A stretch of 64,000 nt of DNA from Bacillota bacterium (GTDB lineage: Bacteria > Bacillota > Clostridia > Lachnospirales > Lachnospiraceae), in assembly GCA_023457255.1 (NCBI GenBank), contig JAEWMB010000042.1, forward strand, positions 62,001 to 126,000, given 5' to 3'. The notes under the pieces are model-generated. The model searched no databases. It saw only the letters and a list, made by a program, of their open reading frames with translations, and was not told the origin of the DNA. Numbering within the stretch: position 1 is the stretch's first letter; each line of letters starts with the position of its first letter. Positions 33,892-42,426 of the stretch are shown in pieces. Position numbers and translations under genes: made by a program.

Positions 33892-34177
33892 AAAAACCTC
33901 TCATTTTTATTTATATTATACCAAAAAGAGGTATGAGAGTAAAAACCCTAGGTTATTGCTATGGTCTGCCCCTTTTATCATAGTATTATAATTAGCATAT
34001 GAAATTTTTTCAATGTGATTCAAGAAAAATATTGATTTGAAAATTAGAATGACAACTGTTTTATCCCCAGGTGTTAATTTAGTAATTTCGATAAAACTCC
34101 TTTTAGGTAAAAAGATACCATATAGTAGAAAAAAGATAAGATAAAATAATTTTAATCAAATTTTAATATATTCTATA

Positions 34178-34208
34178 TTGACTAATTGTTATATAAAGTG
34201 TATAACAA
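34178..34208 (+). promoter_or_regulatory. hsp20 promoter overlapped by inverted repeat operator
   Basis: TTGACT (34178-34183) and TATAAC (34201-34206) have a 17-base spacer. A perfect 8-base inverted repeat, TTGTTATA (34186-34193) and TATAACAA (34201-34208), covers the spacer and -10 box, as expected for a repressor site. It does not match CIRCE and its 23-base span differs from the usual Rex site. Confidence 0.6.
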
Positions 34209-34286
34209 ATACAACAAGGAAAAACAAAGCAGCTGATAGCTTCCTTGTTTCCTATAGATAATAATTGATAGAATGGAGTGATTGTT

Positions 34287-34709
34287 ATGTTAAGACCTAG
34301 TATTTTTCAGAGAGAGCAGTTTAATTTAAGCAATTATTTTGATGAACTTCAGAAGAGTTTCTTTGGTGAGATAGGAGGTGCGTTGAACAGTTTTAAGACA
34401 GATGTTTTAGATAAAGGCAATCATTTCGAGCTGAAAGCGGATCTTCCCGGATTTTCAAAAGAAGAGATTGAAATAGGGATTCAAGGTGATTATTTAATTA
34501 TTTCGGCAGAACATAAGGAAGAGAGCAGGGAAGAAAAGGATAATTATATTCGTCAAGAAAGGCGTTATGGTTCTTATCGGAGAAGCTTTCATGCAGCGAA
34601 TATTGATACTCGTTCTATTACGGCAGAATATAAGGATGGGGTACTTAATTTAAAACTGCCGAAACTTGAACAGGTGGCAGATAATATTACAAGAATAGAA
34701 GTGAAGTAA
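34287..34709 (+). CDS. hsp20: Hsp20/alpha-crystallin family small heat shock protein
   Basis: A 140-residue cytoplasmic holdase. The alpha-crystallin domain spans about residues 35-135, with FELKADLPGFSKEEIEIGI at its start and the end motif AEYKDGVLNLKLPKLE (G-V-L-x-L-x-x-P). It forms oligomers that bind unfolding proteins. ATG 34287 with TGGAGTG upstream is preferred to GTG 34278. A promoter with an overlapping inverted repeat lies 80 bases upstream and a strong terminator follows. Confidence 0.92.
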   Translation: MLRPSIFQREQFNLSNYFDELQKSFFGEIGGALNSFKTDVLDKGNHFELKADLPGFSKEEIEIGIQGDYLIISAEHKEESREEKDNYIRQERRYGSYRRSFHAANIDTRSITAEYKDGVLNLKLPKLEQVADNITRIEVK

Positions 34710-34850
34710 GGCTAGAAAAGAGGTAAGTATTTATACGGTATATACGATTTGAAAACAGAGAGAAGCGTAATTCATGCCAATTGCCATATTGGAAAAAACT
34801 GTGGTGGCAGTAGGTAAACTCGGCTTAACTAAATATTCTTAATACAATGT

Positions 34851-34911
34851 GAGAGTAATTCGATAATTATAAGGGCTAAAATCTCTATCTATCGAATTAC
34901 TCTCTTTTCTT
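34851..34911 (+). terminator. hsp20 intrinsic terminator
   Basis: A perfect 14-base stem: GAGAGTAATTCGAT (34851-34864) and ATCGAATTACTCTC (34891-34904), followed by TTTTCTT. Confidence 0.85.
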
Positions 34912-34973
34912 ATGGAATCGTTTGGGGTATAATGGATTGCATTACTGACATAAGTTATTTTGGAGGAAGCCTC

Positions 34974-35837
34974 ATGATTCATGATATTGAGCCACATAAA
35001 TTAAGAAACGAATATAGAACGAAAAAACCACAGAATAGGGATATTTGTATTTGGTTTTCTAAGGGAGAGCCCTTCTTATCTAAGGATACTGAGTTCCCTT
35101 TTCCAACATTTGAAGAGTTAAGCAGCATACAACCATCCTTAAGTGATAAATTATATGAAGAAGCAGAGTACTTATTTCAACTAGATAATCAAGATTTTTA
35201 TTTTTGGGTACATGATTTCTCTGGTGAAGAACTAGCAACAAAATATCAGTTTGAAAAACAAGAAGCATTTCGAACGCTAAAGCCAAAACATTATGCTTTT
35301 GCTGGAATTACAGCCTGCCAGATTTATCGCTTTCGGTTAAATAATCGATACTGCGGCAGATGTGGTAATGAAATGAAACATAGTCTTAAGGAACGAGCAA
35401 ATACCTGCGATGCTTGCGGTAAAGTAACGTATCCAACGATATCTCCTGCAATTATTGTAGCGATAGAAAATGAAGACAGGTTACTTTTAACAAGATATGC
35501 GAAAGGAAATTACAAGCGATATGGTTTAGTAGCGGGATTTGTAGAGATTGGAGAAAGCTTAGAAGAGACTGTTAGAAGAGAGGTCATGGAAGAGGTTGGA
35601 TTAAAGGTAAAAAACATTCGTTATTATAAAAGTCAGCCTTGGTCTTTTTCTGATTCTATGATGATTGGTTTTTATGCTGATTTAGACGGGGAGGATAAGG
35701 TCATATTACAAGAGGAGGAGCTTTCGGAAGCTACATGGTTTAAGAGAGATGAGCTACCTTATAATGAGAGTAGTATTAGCATAGCACAGGAACTTATTGA
35801 GAATTTTAGAAATGGAACACATAGAGTGAGCAGATAG
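34974..35837 (+). CDS. nudC: NADH pyrophosphatase / NAD-capped RNA hydrolase, NudC type
   Basis: About 287 residues. Two CxxC pairs of a zinc ribbon (YCGRCGNEMKHS and TCDACGKVTYP) precede a Nudix box, GFVEIGESLEETVRRE-VMEEVG, and a C-terminal SQPWSFSDSMMIGF, the SQPWPFPxS motif specific to NudC. It hydrolyses NAD(H) and can remove NAD caps from RNA. ATG 34974 with GGAGG 7 bases upstream is chosen over 34932. A terminator follows. Confidence 0.92.
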   Translation: MIHDIEPHKLRNEYRTKKPQNRDICIWFSKGEPFLSKDTEFPFPTFEELSSIQPSLSDKLYEEAEYLFQLDNQDFYFWVHDFSGEELATKYQFEKQEAFRTLKPKHYAFAGITACQIYRFRLNNRYCGRCGNEMKHSLKERANTCDACGKVTYPTISPAIIVAIENEDRLLLTRYAKGNYKRYGLVAGFVEIGESLEETVRREVMEEVGLKVKNIRYYKSQPWSFSDSMMIGFYADLDGEDKVILQEEELSEATWFKRDELPYNESSISIAQELIENFRNGTHRVSR

Positions 35838-35879
35838 GAGAAATATGAACTATTTTATTCTGTGAGTTGAACAGGTATA

Positions 35880-35907
35880 AAGCTCAGGGACATATCCCTG
35901 AGCTTTT
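35880..35907 (+). terminator. nudC intrinsic terminator
   Basis: AAGCTCAGGGA and TCCCTGAGCTT form an 11-base stem followed by TTC and AT-rich DNA. Confidence 0.8.
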
Positions 35908-35970
35908 CATTATTTAAGAATTGTCTGATATATCAGTTTTATAAAAGAGTGTAATCGTACAATTCGCGAC

Positions 35971-36384
35971 ATGGCAGACTTTGAGCCGGAAGAAGAGAAG
36001 CTTCTTTGTGAGATTATAAAGAAAAAGACAGGAAGTGAATTTGTCTTCGTAACCCATTATCCAAGCAGTAAAAGACCATTTTATGCGATGGAGGACCCTA
36101 AGAATTCAGAGGAAAGTTTAAGTTTTGACCTTTTGTTCCGAGGATTAGAGATAACAACCGGAGGGCAAAGGATTCACACCTATGAAGCACAAGTTGCCAA
36201 ACTTAAAAAGAGAGGAATGGATGTGGAAGGTTTTGAGAGTTACCTGATGATGCACCGTTATGGAATGCCTCCGCATGGAGGCTTAGGATTAGGGCTGGAA
36301 CGGTTTACCAGCAGATTGTGTAATCAAAATAATGTCAGGTATTCCTGTCTTTTCCCAAGAGATATCAATCGTTTACAGCCATAA
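35971..36384 (+). pseudogene. C-terminal remnant of an aspartyl-tRNA synthetase
   Basis: 137 codons match only the 3' part of an archaeal-type/non-discriminating AspRS catalytic core: FVFVTHYPSSKRPFYAM, LSFDLLFRGLEITTGGQRIH and the motif 3 region HGGLGLGLERF followed by FPRDINRLQP. The N-terminal anticodon-binding domain and motif 1 and 2 (more than 250 residues) are missing, and the open frame starts just 65 bases after the nudC terminator without a good ribosome-binding site. It is most likely a deletion remnant. A functional stand-alone paralogue cannot be excluded. Confidence 0.8.
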
Positions 36385-36709
36385 TTATAGCTGCTAAGAT
36401 CCATAGAATTGCCGTATCTGCTTCGAGATGTGGTAATCCTATTATAAATGTAGAATCCTTTCTTTTAGTCATACTTGACATATATTTGACAAGTATGACT
36501 TGACTTTCCTTAACCAGGATAATATTATGGAGTAAAATGGCGGAAGTGCTGGCAATACCTATAGTTTCATCATCAATACATAATAAATGATCAAGTTTAG
36601 ACAGGACGTTTCATTCACGGTCTTTTGTCCATGACAAGAAAAAGTTCGCGAAGCCTGCTTTTTCTTTTATAGCATCTTTCATAAGGTTTTGTAGGTAAGG
36701 AGAGGTACG
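36385..36709. promoter_or_regulatory. Intergenic region with inverted repeat upstream of the SGNH gene
   Basis: A perfect 10-base inverted repeat, AGTCATACTT (36467-36476) and AAGTATGACT (36491-36500), encloses GACATATATTTGAC with direct TTGACA-like boxes. It may be an operator. A GCAGGCTT-rich stretch and the ribosome-binding site AAGGAGAGG precede the next gene. No gene was identified here. Confidence 0.4.
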
Positions 36710-37822
36710 ATGGGGAATTTAAGAAAGGTTCCATTGGAGCAGATGGAACATTATAAGGTACATGGAAGAACAACGAAGGAAAGAAATCCGCTCACTTTAT
36801 TTTGGACCGGAAGTGGGATAGAGGTTAATGTATCCGGCTCAGAATTCTGGGTTGAGTTATATTCCGATTATGATTGCTATGAGCCTTGGATTAGTGTTTT
36901 AATAAATGGAGAAGTAGTAAGCAGGCAAATGTTATTAAAGGGAATGCAAACATTATGTTTATTTAGAAACATGAATCCTGACCGGATAAAGAATATTAAA
37001 CTTGTGAAGGATGTTCAAGCGATGTCTGATGATGAAAGGCATTGTCTTCAGCTTTACTCCTTTGAGTTAGACGGAGAATTTCATAAGGTTGCAGAGAAAA
37101 AATTAAAGCTTGAAGTAATCGGAGATAGTATTACCTCAGGAGAAGGCGCTATTGGTACAGCTTGCGAAGAGGACTGGATTTCTATGTGGTTTAGCGCTCA
37201 GAATAATTATGCTGCTCTATTAGCAAATAGCCTTGATGCAGAAGTACGAATAATATCCCAAAGCGGCTGGGGTGTAGTTTCCAGCTGGAATAACAATCCT
37301 TATGGGGCAATACCGCCAATCTATGAAGAGGTTTGCGGATTATTAAAGGGGGAGAGAAACGAATTGCTTGGAGCTCATGAAAAGAATGATTTTAAAGCTT
37401 GGCAGCCGGATGTGATTGTAATTAATCTTGGTACGAACGATGGGGGAGCATTTGAACAGCCGGAATGGAGAGATGAGCTGACAGGGGAGTCATTTCAAGA
37501 GCGAAAGAACGAGGATGGTACTTACCATGCGGAAGATTTGGAGCGTTTTGAATGGGCGGTACGGGCATTTTTAAGAAAACTACGAAGATTGAATCCGAGT
37601 GCATATCTGCTTTGGGCTTATGGAATTCTTGATAAGCCGCTTCTAACTTCCTTACAAAAGGCAATCGAAACCTACCAAACAGAATGCGAAGATCAAAGGA
37701 TGTCCCTGCTTGAGATTGATAAGATGACGGAGGAAGAGGTTGGGGCAAGATATCATCCGGGAAAAAAAGCACATGAGCGTATGGCGGCTATGATTAGCAA
37801 AGAAATTCAAAGTGTGTTATAG
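36710..37822 (+). CDS. SGNH-type carbohydrate esterase, CE2-like
   Basis: A 370-residue protein. Residues about 25-120 form a jelly-roll-like domain (NPLTLFWTGSGIEVNVSGSE, WISVLINGE), typical of the CE2 N-terminus. The SGNH hydrolase domain follows: block I LEVIGDSITSGEG (Ser140), a later Gly/Asn block and VINLGTNDGGAF, and the C-terminal catalytic His in ARYHPGKKAHERMA. CE2 enzymes remove acetyl groups from xylan or glucomannan oligosaccharides. There is no signal peptide, so this enzyme would act on imported oligosaccharides. Confidence 0.85.
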   Translation: MGNLRKVPLEQMEHYKVHGRTTKERNPLTLFWTGSGIEVNVSGSEFWVELYSDYDCYEPWISVLINGEVVSRQMLLKGMQTLCLFRNMNPDRIKNIKLVKDVQAMSDDERHCLQLYSFELDGEFHKVAEKKLKLEVIGDSITSGEGAIGTACEEDWISMWFSAQNNYAALLANSLDAEVRIISQSGWGVVSSWNNNPYGAIPPIYEEVCGLLKGERNELLGAHEKNDFKAWQPDVIVINLGTNDGGAFEQPEWRDELTGESFQERKNEDGTYHAEDLERFEWAVRAFLRKLRRLNPSAYLLWAYGILDKPLLTSLQKAIETYQTECEDQRMSLLEIDKMTEEEVGARYHPGKKAHERMAAMISKEIQSVL

Positions 37823-38010
37823 AATTTACCTGGGCAATCAGGTAATTCGCTTTGAAATGAATTGATATCCCCGAATACATAAGTATTTAGAAATTTATCA
37901 ATGAAAGGTACCACAGAGATATCATAAGTAAACAGATTCTGAATAAATTATTGATAACCGAGTTACATTAGTATGGATTATAGTTTTGTAGGGAGGACTC
38001 TGATAAGCTT

Positions 38011-38970
38011 ATGAAGTATTTTTATGGAGATAAAAAGAAAACCTCTTATTTTGAAGGGTGGTATATCAAACAGCAAAATGAGGAAGAAACCATCGCAATG
38101 ATTCCTTCCTTTCATATTGATGCATATGGCATTCAAAGTGCAAATTTACAAATTATCACAAAGGATGGAGCATATTCTTGTTCTTTTCCGCCTGAAGATT
38201 TCTATGCCAGCAAAAGACGATTCTTTGTGAAACTTGGGAAAAGTATGTTTACCGAGAGTGGTGCTAGGATAAATCTTCATACGAAGGATTTAACTATTAC
38301 GGGCCGCTTATTTTATACAAAGAAAACTCCATCTAAAATGGAACCTGATATTGTATCCGGCGCTTTAGTAAAACCGAATGGTTCCGCTTTTCATCCGCTG
38401 CGATATTCTATTATGGGATACTATGATTATGTCCCCTTCCTTCCTTGCAGACATGAGGTCGTAAGTATGTTTCATGGTGTTTATGGGACGATAGTGATTA
38501 ATGGGAAAAGAATTGATTTCAAAGATGGACTGGGCTATATAGAGAAAGACAGAGGTTGCTCCTTCCCCACCTCTTATCTGTGGACACAATGTAGTTTCAA
38601 AAAGCCGTCGGTAGGCAGTATTATGGCATCGGTAGCGGAATTACCGTTTTTAACAACTACTTTTGTTGGTTGTATTTGCGCTATTTGGTATCAAGGTAAG
38701 GAATATCGTCTTGCAACTTACCTCGGTGGCAGAATAGTCTCTTATTCAAAAAAAGGATTTTCTGTGAGGCAAGGAAAGCATTTACTTGAAGTTTCGGTGA
38801 TTAAGCAGCATCCTTACTCCTTAAAAGCACCTGTGAATGGTGCGATGAGAAGAAGGATTAAAGAAAGTGTAGCATGTCCGGTTCGATATCGCTTATACGA
38901 AAATGGAAAGCTATTATTTGAGATTACAAGTAATCAGGCCGGATATGAACATGTGCTTATGAAAGAGTAA
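38011..38970 (+). CDS. Tocopherol cyclase-like protein
   Basis: A 319-residue protein with YFEGWYIKQQNEEETIAMIP at the N-terminus (the FEGWY motif), GALVKPNGSAFHPLRYSIMG and GLGYIEKDRGCSFPTSYLWTQC, all hallmarks of the tocopherol cyclase/AttH-like beta-barrel family also present in heterotrophic Firmicutes. The bacterial function is unknown; plant tocopherol cyclases are not a guide to substrate here. No signal peptide. It converges on the anti-sigma gene across a shared bidirectional terminator. Confidence 0.75.
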   Translation: MKYFYGDKKKTSYFEGWYIKQQNEEETIAMIPSFHIDAYGIQSANLQIITKDGAYSCSFPPEDFYASKRRFFVKLGKSMFTESGARINLHTKDLTITGRLFYTKKTPSKMEPDIVSGALVKPNGSAFHPLRYSIMGYYDYVPFLPCRHEVVSMFHGVYGTIVINGKRIDFKDGLGYIEKDRGCSFPTSYLWTQCSFKKPSVGSIMASVAELPFLTTTFVGCICAIWYQGKEYRLATYLGGRIVSYSKKGFSVRQGKHLLEVSVIKQHPYSLKAPVNGAMRRRIKESVACPVRYRLYENGKLLFEITSNQAGYEHVLMKE

Positions 38971-38998
38971 GCCGTATGAAAAAATCATTAATAAATAG

Positions 38999-39047
38999 AA
39001 CTCCCTATACTTTTTAGTCATGATTTACCTCCAGTGTATAGGGAGTT
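38999..39047. terminator. Bidirectional terminator
   Basis: AACTCCCTATAC (38999-39010) pairs with GTATAGGGAGTT (39036-39047) between convergent genes. Confidence 0.75.
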
Positions 39048-39103
39048 TGTAAAACAGTATATCTGTACAGCAATTATTAGTGAGTGTTCCCAGTAAAGAA
39101 ACT

Positions 39104-40030
39104 TTATTCCGGAACACCGGTTTGGTCGTTAATAAAAACGACTTCATAACCCTTGCAATTCTCAATTACATAAGTTACGAATTGATTTACTTTCTCTTTT
39201 CCTAGAAAGAAAGCTTTCCCTGTATCTAGGATATTGGTTGTCAAGTATCCATCCTCTGTTACACTTAAGCTAATATTTTGATAGCCAAGCAGTGGGATAT
39301 CGACACTAATACTCATAAAGGATATGAAGTTATGGGAATCGAAATCTTGTATGGCAGGGAGTGATTGATCGGAAAGCAGCATTTCCCAAACAGTAGTCTC
39401 GGAAAGGTCAACAAATTCTATCAATGCATTGGTACCATTGCTTCTTTTTTCATCATACCATGCAGAACCAAAGGACATGTTATGATTTAGGTTAAGGTCG
39501 CTTAAAAACTGTCCGAGTGTACTTGGTTGATAGTATGGATTAATGTAGGTATATAAGCCATCATAGCCCTCAAAGGAAATTGCTACCGCAGCATCCGAAG
39601 AGATATCACGTATGGAGTAGACCAAAGCAGTAATTTGATGTTCTATGTTTGCCAGTTCGTCAAAACCGGTTAGTGTGGCTTTGGTGAGAAGGTCTCCTAT
39701 CTGAGCTTCCGCTATGGAATTTACCGTTGTGCTATACATTACATCATGAAAAGACAGCTCGGGATATTTTTCGCTGATGGATAACTCCTCCCAGTTTCTC
39801 ATTTTACCTATCTCAGGGGAAGGACTTGATTTTGTAATCTCTTTGATTGGCCATGCTCTGTCTTTTGGTGATTGCAGCACAAGAGAGCCGCAAATTGCTG
39901 CGATACCAAAACAAGCGGCAGCAAAGCTCCATGTTATCCTGCTATTTTTTCTTTTTACAGGATACTCACTCTGTTCAATATAAGAGTCCTTAATCCCACC
40001 AATTGCAGAAAATAAACGTTCATTTTTCAT
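39104..40030 (-). CDS. Probable membrane anti-sigma factor of the ECF sigma operon
   Basis: A 308-residue protein with a cytoplasmic N-terminus (about 30 residues), one transmembrane helix (ITWSFAAACFGIAAICGSLVL) and a large extracytoplasmic domain. It overlaps the sigma factor gene by 4 bases, the usual arrangement for a cognate anti-sigma factor. The extracytoplasmic domain is not one I recognise beyond a DUF4179-like impression, so the signal is unknown. Confidence 0.7.
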   Translation of the reverse strand: MKNERLFSAIGGIKDSYIEQSEYPVKRKNSRITWSFAAACFGIAAICGSLVLQSPKDRAWPIKEITKSSPSPEIGKMRNWEELSISEKYPELSFHDVMYSTTVNSIAEAQIGDLLTKATLTGFDELANIEHQITALVYSIRDISSDAAVAISFEGYDGLYTYINPYYQPSTLGQFLSDLNLNHNMSFGSAWYDEKRSNGTNALIEFVDLSETTVWEMLLSDQSLPAIQDFDSHNFISFMSISVDIPLLGYQNISLSVTEDGYLTTNILDTGKAFFLGKEKVNQFVTYVIENCKGYEVVFINDQTGVPE

Positions 40031-40587
40031 AGGAATATTCCCTCCTTCTCTAGATATAGCTTTAATTTCTTCCGGCTTCTGAATAAGCTGGCCCTTACAT
40101 TCCCTTCTTTCATCTGATAACGTTTTGCAATCATAGTCATCGGCTCTACTGCCCAGTATCTTCGGATAAAAATGTTTCGCTCCCGTTCCGGCAGAGTGCT
40201 TAAAAATAAATTAATGCTTTGAACCAGTTCGCCATCCTCTGCAAGCTTTTCCGGACTATTTCCGGACGGAATACATTCCAGTAATTCATCAAGTGCCAAA
40301 GGGATTTCCCCATTACCGCGTTTCATTGTTTTACTTGCTTTATATTTGTTAAAAGATAAGTTTCGTGTAATTTTAGCTAAAAAGGAAGAAAAATGATTAG
40401 GGCATTGAGGCGGTATTGCATTCCATGCCTTAAGCCAGGTATCATTCACACATTCTTCCGAATCCTCTCGGCTTGATAGGATGTTATGAGCTATGGAATA
40501 ACAATAAGCACCGTATTTCGTAGCAGTTTTTGTTATTGCTTCTTCGTTTCTTTGTTGATATAGAGCTAGGATTTCACTGTCTTTCAA
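40027..40587 (-). CDS. ECF-type RNA polymerase sigma factor
   Basis: A 186-residue sigma-70 family protein with only regions 2 and 4. Region 2 covers SREDSEECVNDTWLKAWNAIP and FLAKITRNLSFNKYKA; region 4 covers LPERERNIFIRRYWAVEPMTMI and YQMKEGNVRASLFRSRKKL. It directs transcription of a small regulon in response to an envelope or stress signal, controlled by the downstream membrane protein. ECF factors usually autoregulate, but no target promoter was assigned. Confidence 0.9.
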   Translation of the reverse strand: MKDSEILALYQQRNEEAITKTATKYGAYCYSIAHNILSSREDSEECVNDTWLKAWNAIPPQCPNHFSSFLAKITRNLSFNKYKASKTMKRGNGEIPLALDELLECIPSGNSPEKLAEDGELVQSINLFLSTLPERERNIFIRRYWAVEPMTMIAKRYQMKEGNVRASLFRSRKKLKLYLEKEGIFL

Positions 40588-41158
40588 TGTTTTTCCCTCC
40601 TTTCGTGATTAATCCCTGCTAATATCAGGAATTTCAGTGATTTCTGCATATAGGCCATAACTCAAAGTGTAGTCTATAGCGCTGATCCTAAATCGCAGAA
40701 TTGTATATGCGCAAGGATTGTAAAAGAGCAGGCATATTAAAATACGCCTTCACTGATATAGACAACAAAATAGCACTTCTGTTATTTTATTATAACAAAT
40801 TATTTTATTTATTTTCAAATACTGCTTTCAGTATGAAGGTATCTATGCTCTAAGCCAACGGTGTACGGAACTCAAAGATGATAGGAAAAAGATTTAAAAG
40901 TAACACTCTCAGATAACAGTATTCCAGTATGCAATAATATTGATGTACGGCGCTGCTGAAAACTAATATTATCGCAGGAAAGATAATAGAATTAAAATGT
41001 ACTTATAAATTGCTCAAAGATAATTTAACCATAGGTTAAGATTCGGTTAATTAATATGAAGGTCATTGACATTCATATGAATGGCTGGTAATATTTATAC
41101 TATGAGGGAGGAAACGATAGACATTCAATATAAGGTCATGTAAACTGGAGGTGAAGAA
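40588..41158. promoter_or_regulatory. Divergent regulatory region with promoter for the DUF1836 gene
   Basis: A well-formed promoter points right: TTGACA at 41066-41071, 17-base spacer, TAATAT at 41089-41094. An inverted repeat ATATGAA (41054-41060) and TTCATAT (41072-41078) flanks the -35 box. The remaining 450 bases hold AT-rich DNA and no recognised gene. Confidence 0.55.
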
Positions 41159-41719
41159 ATGGGAATTTGTTTTCCAGGGACAGTAATTGAACGCCAGAAT
41201 CTGACTTCAAGAGAATTTTTTGGAGTATTCCGTGTGACCAAGGGTTTGATGTTAGCGCAGGTTAGGGAGATTACCGGACTGGATACCACAACAATTCAAA
41301 ACTGGATAAACCGGGGTTGGGTGAAAAATCCGGTTGATAAGCGTTACTCGGAAAATCAATTAGCAAGTATACTTCTCATCCATATGCTGCGGGATGTGAT
41401 GAAACTCGATCATATCGCTAAATTATTTGATTATTTAAAAAGGAAAGAATTTAGTCAGGATGAGGAAGTGCCGTTGATATCAGAAGCAGAATTATATCAT
41501 TATGTATGTGGTATGCTAGATAGCATTGATTATGATATTATTCTAACACCGAAAGTATTAGAAAAAGCAATACTCATGACACTAAGTACATATGTAGAGA
41601 CATACGAAGGTGCGAAAAAAAGGCTGGCAAATGTACTAAAGATTATATTGGTGTACTATGCATCAGCGATTGTAAAGCGGCAAGCTGATACAATTTTCGC
41701 TGATATCATGAAAGAATAA
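41159..41719 (+). CDS. DUF1836 family putative transcriptional regulator
   Basis: A 186-residue protein with a MerR-like helix-turn-helix near residues 30-65 (GLMLAQVREITGLDTTTIQNWINRG, in two parts: REITGLDTTTIQNWI and GWVKNPVDKRYSENQLASI) and a C-terminal helical half, as in DUF1836 proteins of Firmicutes. These are presumed DNA-binding regulators without assigned effectors. GGAGGTG precedes the ATG, and a strong promoter with an inverted repeat lies upstream. The NfeD/flotillin genes follow after 65 bases. Confidence 0.78.
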   Translation: MGICFPGTVIERQNLTSREFFGVFRVTKGLMLAQVREITGLDTTTIQNWINRGWVKNPVDKRYSENQLASILLIHMLRDVMKLDHIAKLFDYLKRKEFSQDEEVPLISEAELYHYVCGMLDSIDYDIILTPKVLEKAILMTLSTYVETYEGAKKRLANVLKIILVYYASAIVKRQADTIFADIMKE

Positions 41720-41754
41720 GGGGATAAAATAGCTTTTTCAATCATGTTAACAAA

Positions 41755-41782
41755 AGCGCAAAAGGCGCTAGAATTGAGGTTA
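41755..41782 (+). promoter_or_regulatory. Stem-loop immediately before the nfeD ribosome-binding site
   Basis: AGCGC (41755-41759) pairs with GCGCT (41765-41769) around AAAAG, followed by AGAATTGAGG and the start codon. Confidence 0.5.
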
Positions 41783-41784
41783 CT

Positions 41785-42426
41785 ATGAAGGAATGGTGGG
41801 ATAGTTTAAGTCAGATGAGCCAGGTATTTGCAACTGTGGCAATACCGGCAACTGCAGTAATGGTATTACAGACCATTTTACTATTCTTCGGAATAGGAGA
41901 TGGCGACGATGTTGAAATCGCTGATGATATAGATGATATTAGCGCGGGTACCCTGGATGGTTCCGACGGATTGTCGTTATTTACCATTCGAGGAATTGTG
42001 GCTTTTTTTGCAGTAGGCGGGTGGACCGGAATCGCAGTTGATAATGCGAATGGTTCCGAAGCCTTAGCGATCATTTTGTCAATATTAGCAGGGAGTGCAG
42101 CCTTATTTGGAATTGCATATCTATTTAAGTTTGCATTGAAACTGCAGAATAATGGAACGTTATCCCTTGAAAATGCAGTGGGAAAGACTGGTGAAGTCTA
42201 TATTCCAATTCCTGCGAATCGCAAAGGTACAGGCAAAGTTATGGTAACGGTACAGGAACGGCTTTGTGAACTTTCTGCGATTACCTCGGAAGAAAGAGAC
42301 CTAAGGACCGGGGAATATATTCGTGTCATTGAAGCCATCGATGATCAGACAGTATTGGTTGTTAGTCAGGAAAATGACGAAACAATAGAGAAAAAAGGAG
42401 GAATTTCAAAATGGATCCATTCGTAA
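41785..42426 (+). CDS. NfeD-like membrane protein (YuaF type)
   Basis: A 213-residue protein with an N-terminal transmembrane helix, two more hydrophobic segments (IRGIVAFFAVGGWTGIAV and ALAIILSILAGSAALFGIAYL), and a C-terminal OB-fold NfeD domain (about 130-200, with GKTGEVYIPIPANRKGTGKV). YuaF-type NfeD proteins pair with flotillin in membrane microdomains. The gene overlaps the flotillin gene by 16 bases. Confidence 0.87.
   Translation: MKEWWDSLSQMSQVFATVAIPATAVMVLQTILLFFGIGDGDDVEIADDIDDISAGTLDGSDGLSLFTIRGIVAFFAVGGWTGIAVDNANGSEALAIILSILAGSAALFGIAYLFKFALKLQNNGTLSLENAVGKTGEVYIPIPANRKGTGKVMVTVQERLCELSAITSEERDLRTGEYIRVIEAIDDQTVLVVSQENDETIEKKGGISKWIHS

Noticed and set aside
36366..36590. Minus-strand frame of about 70 codons with hydrophobic end after the AspRS remnant
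   Set aside because: No suitable start with a ribosome-binding site and no recognisable family; probably chance.
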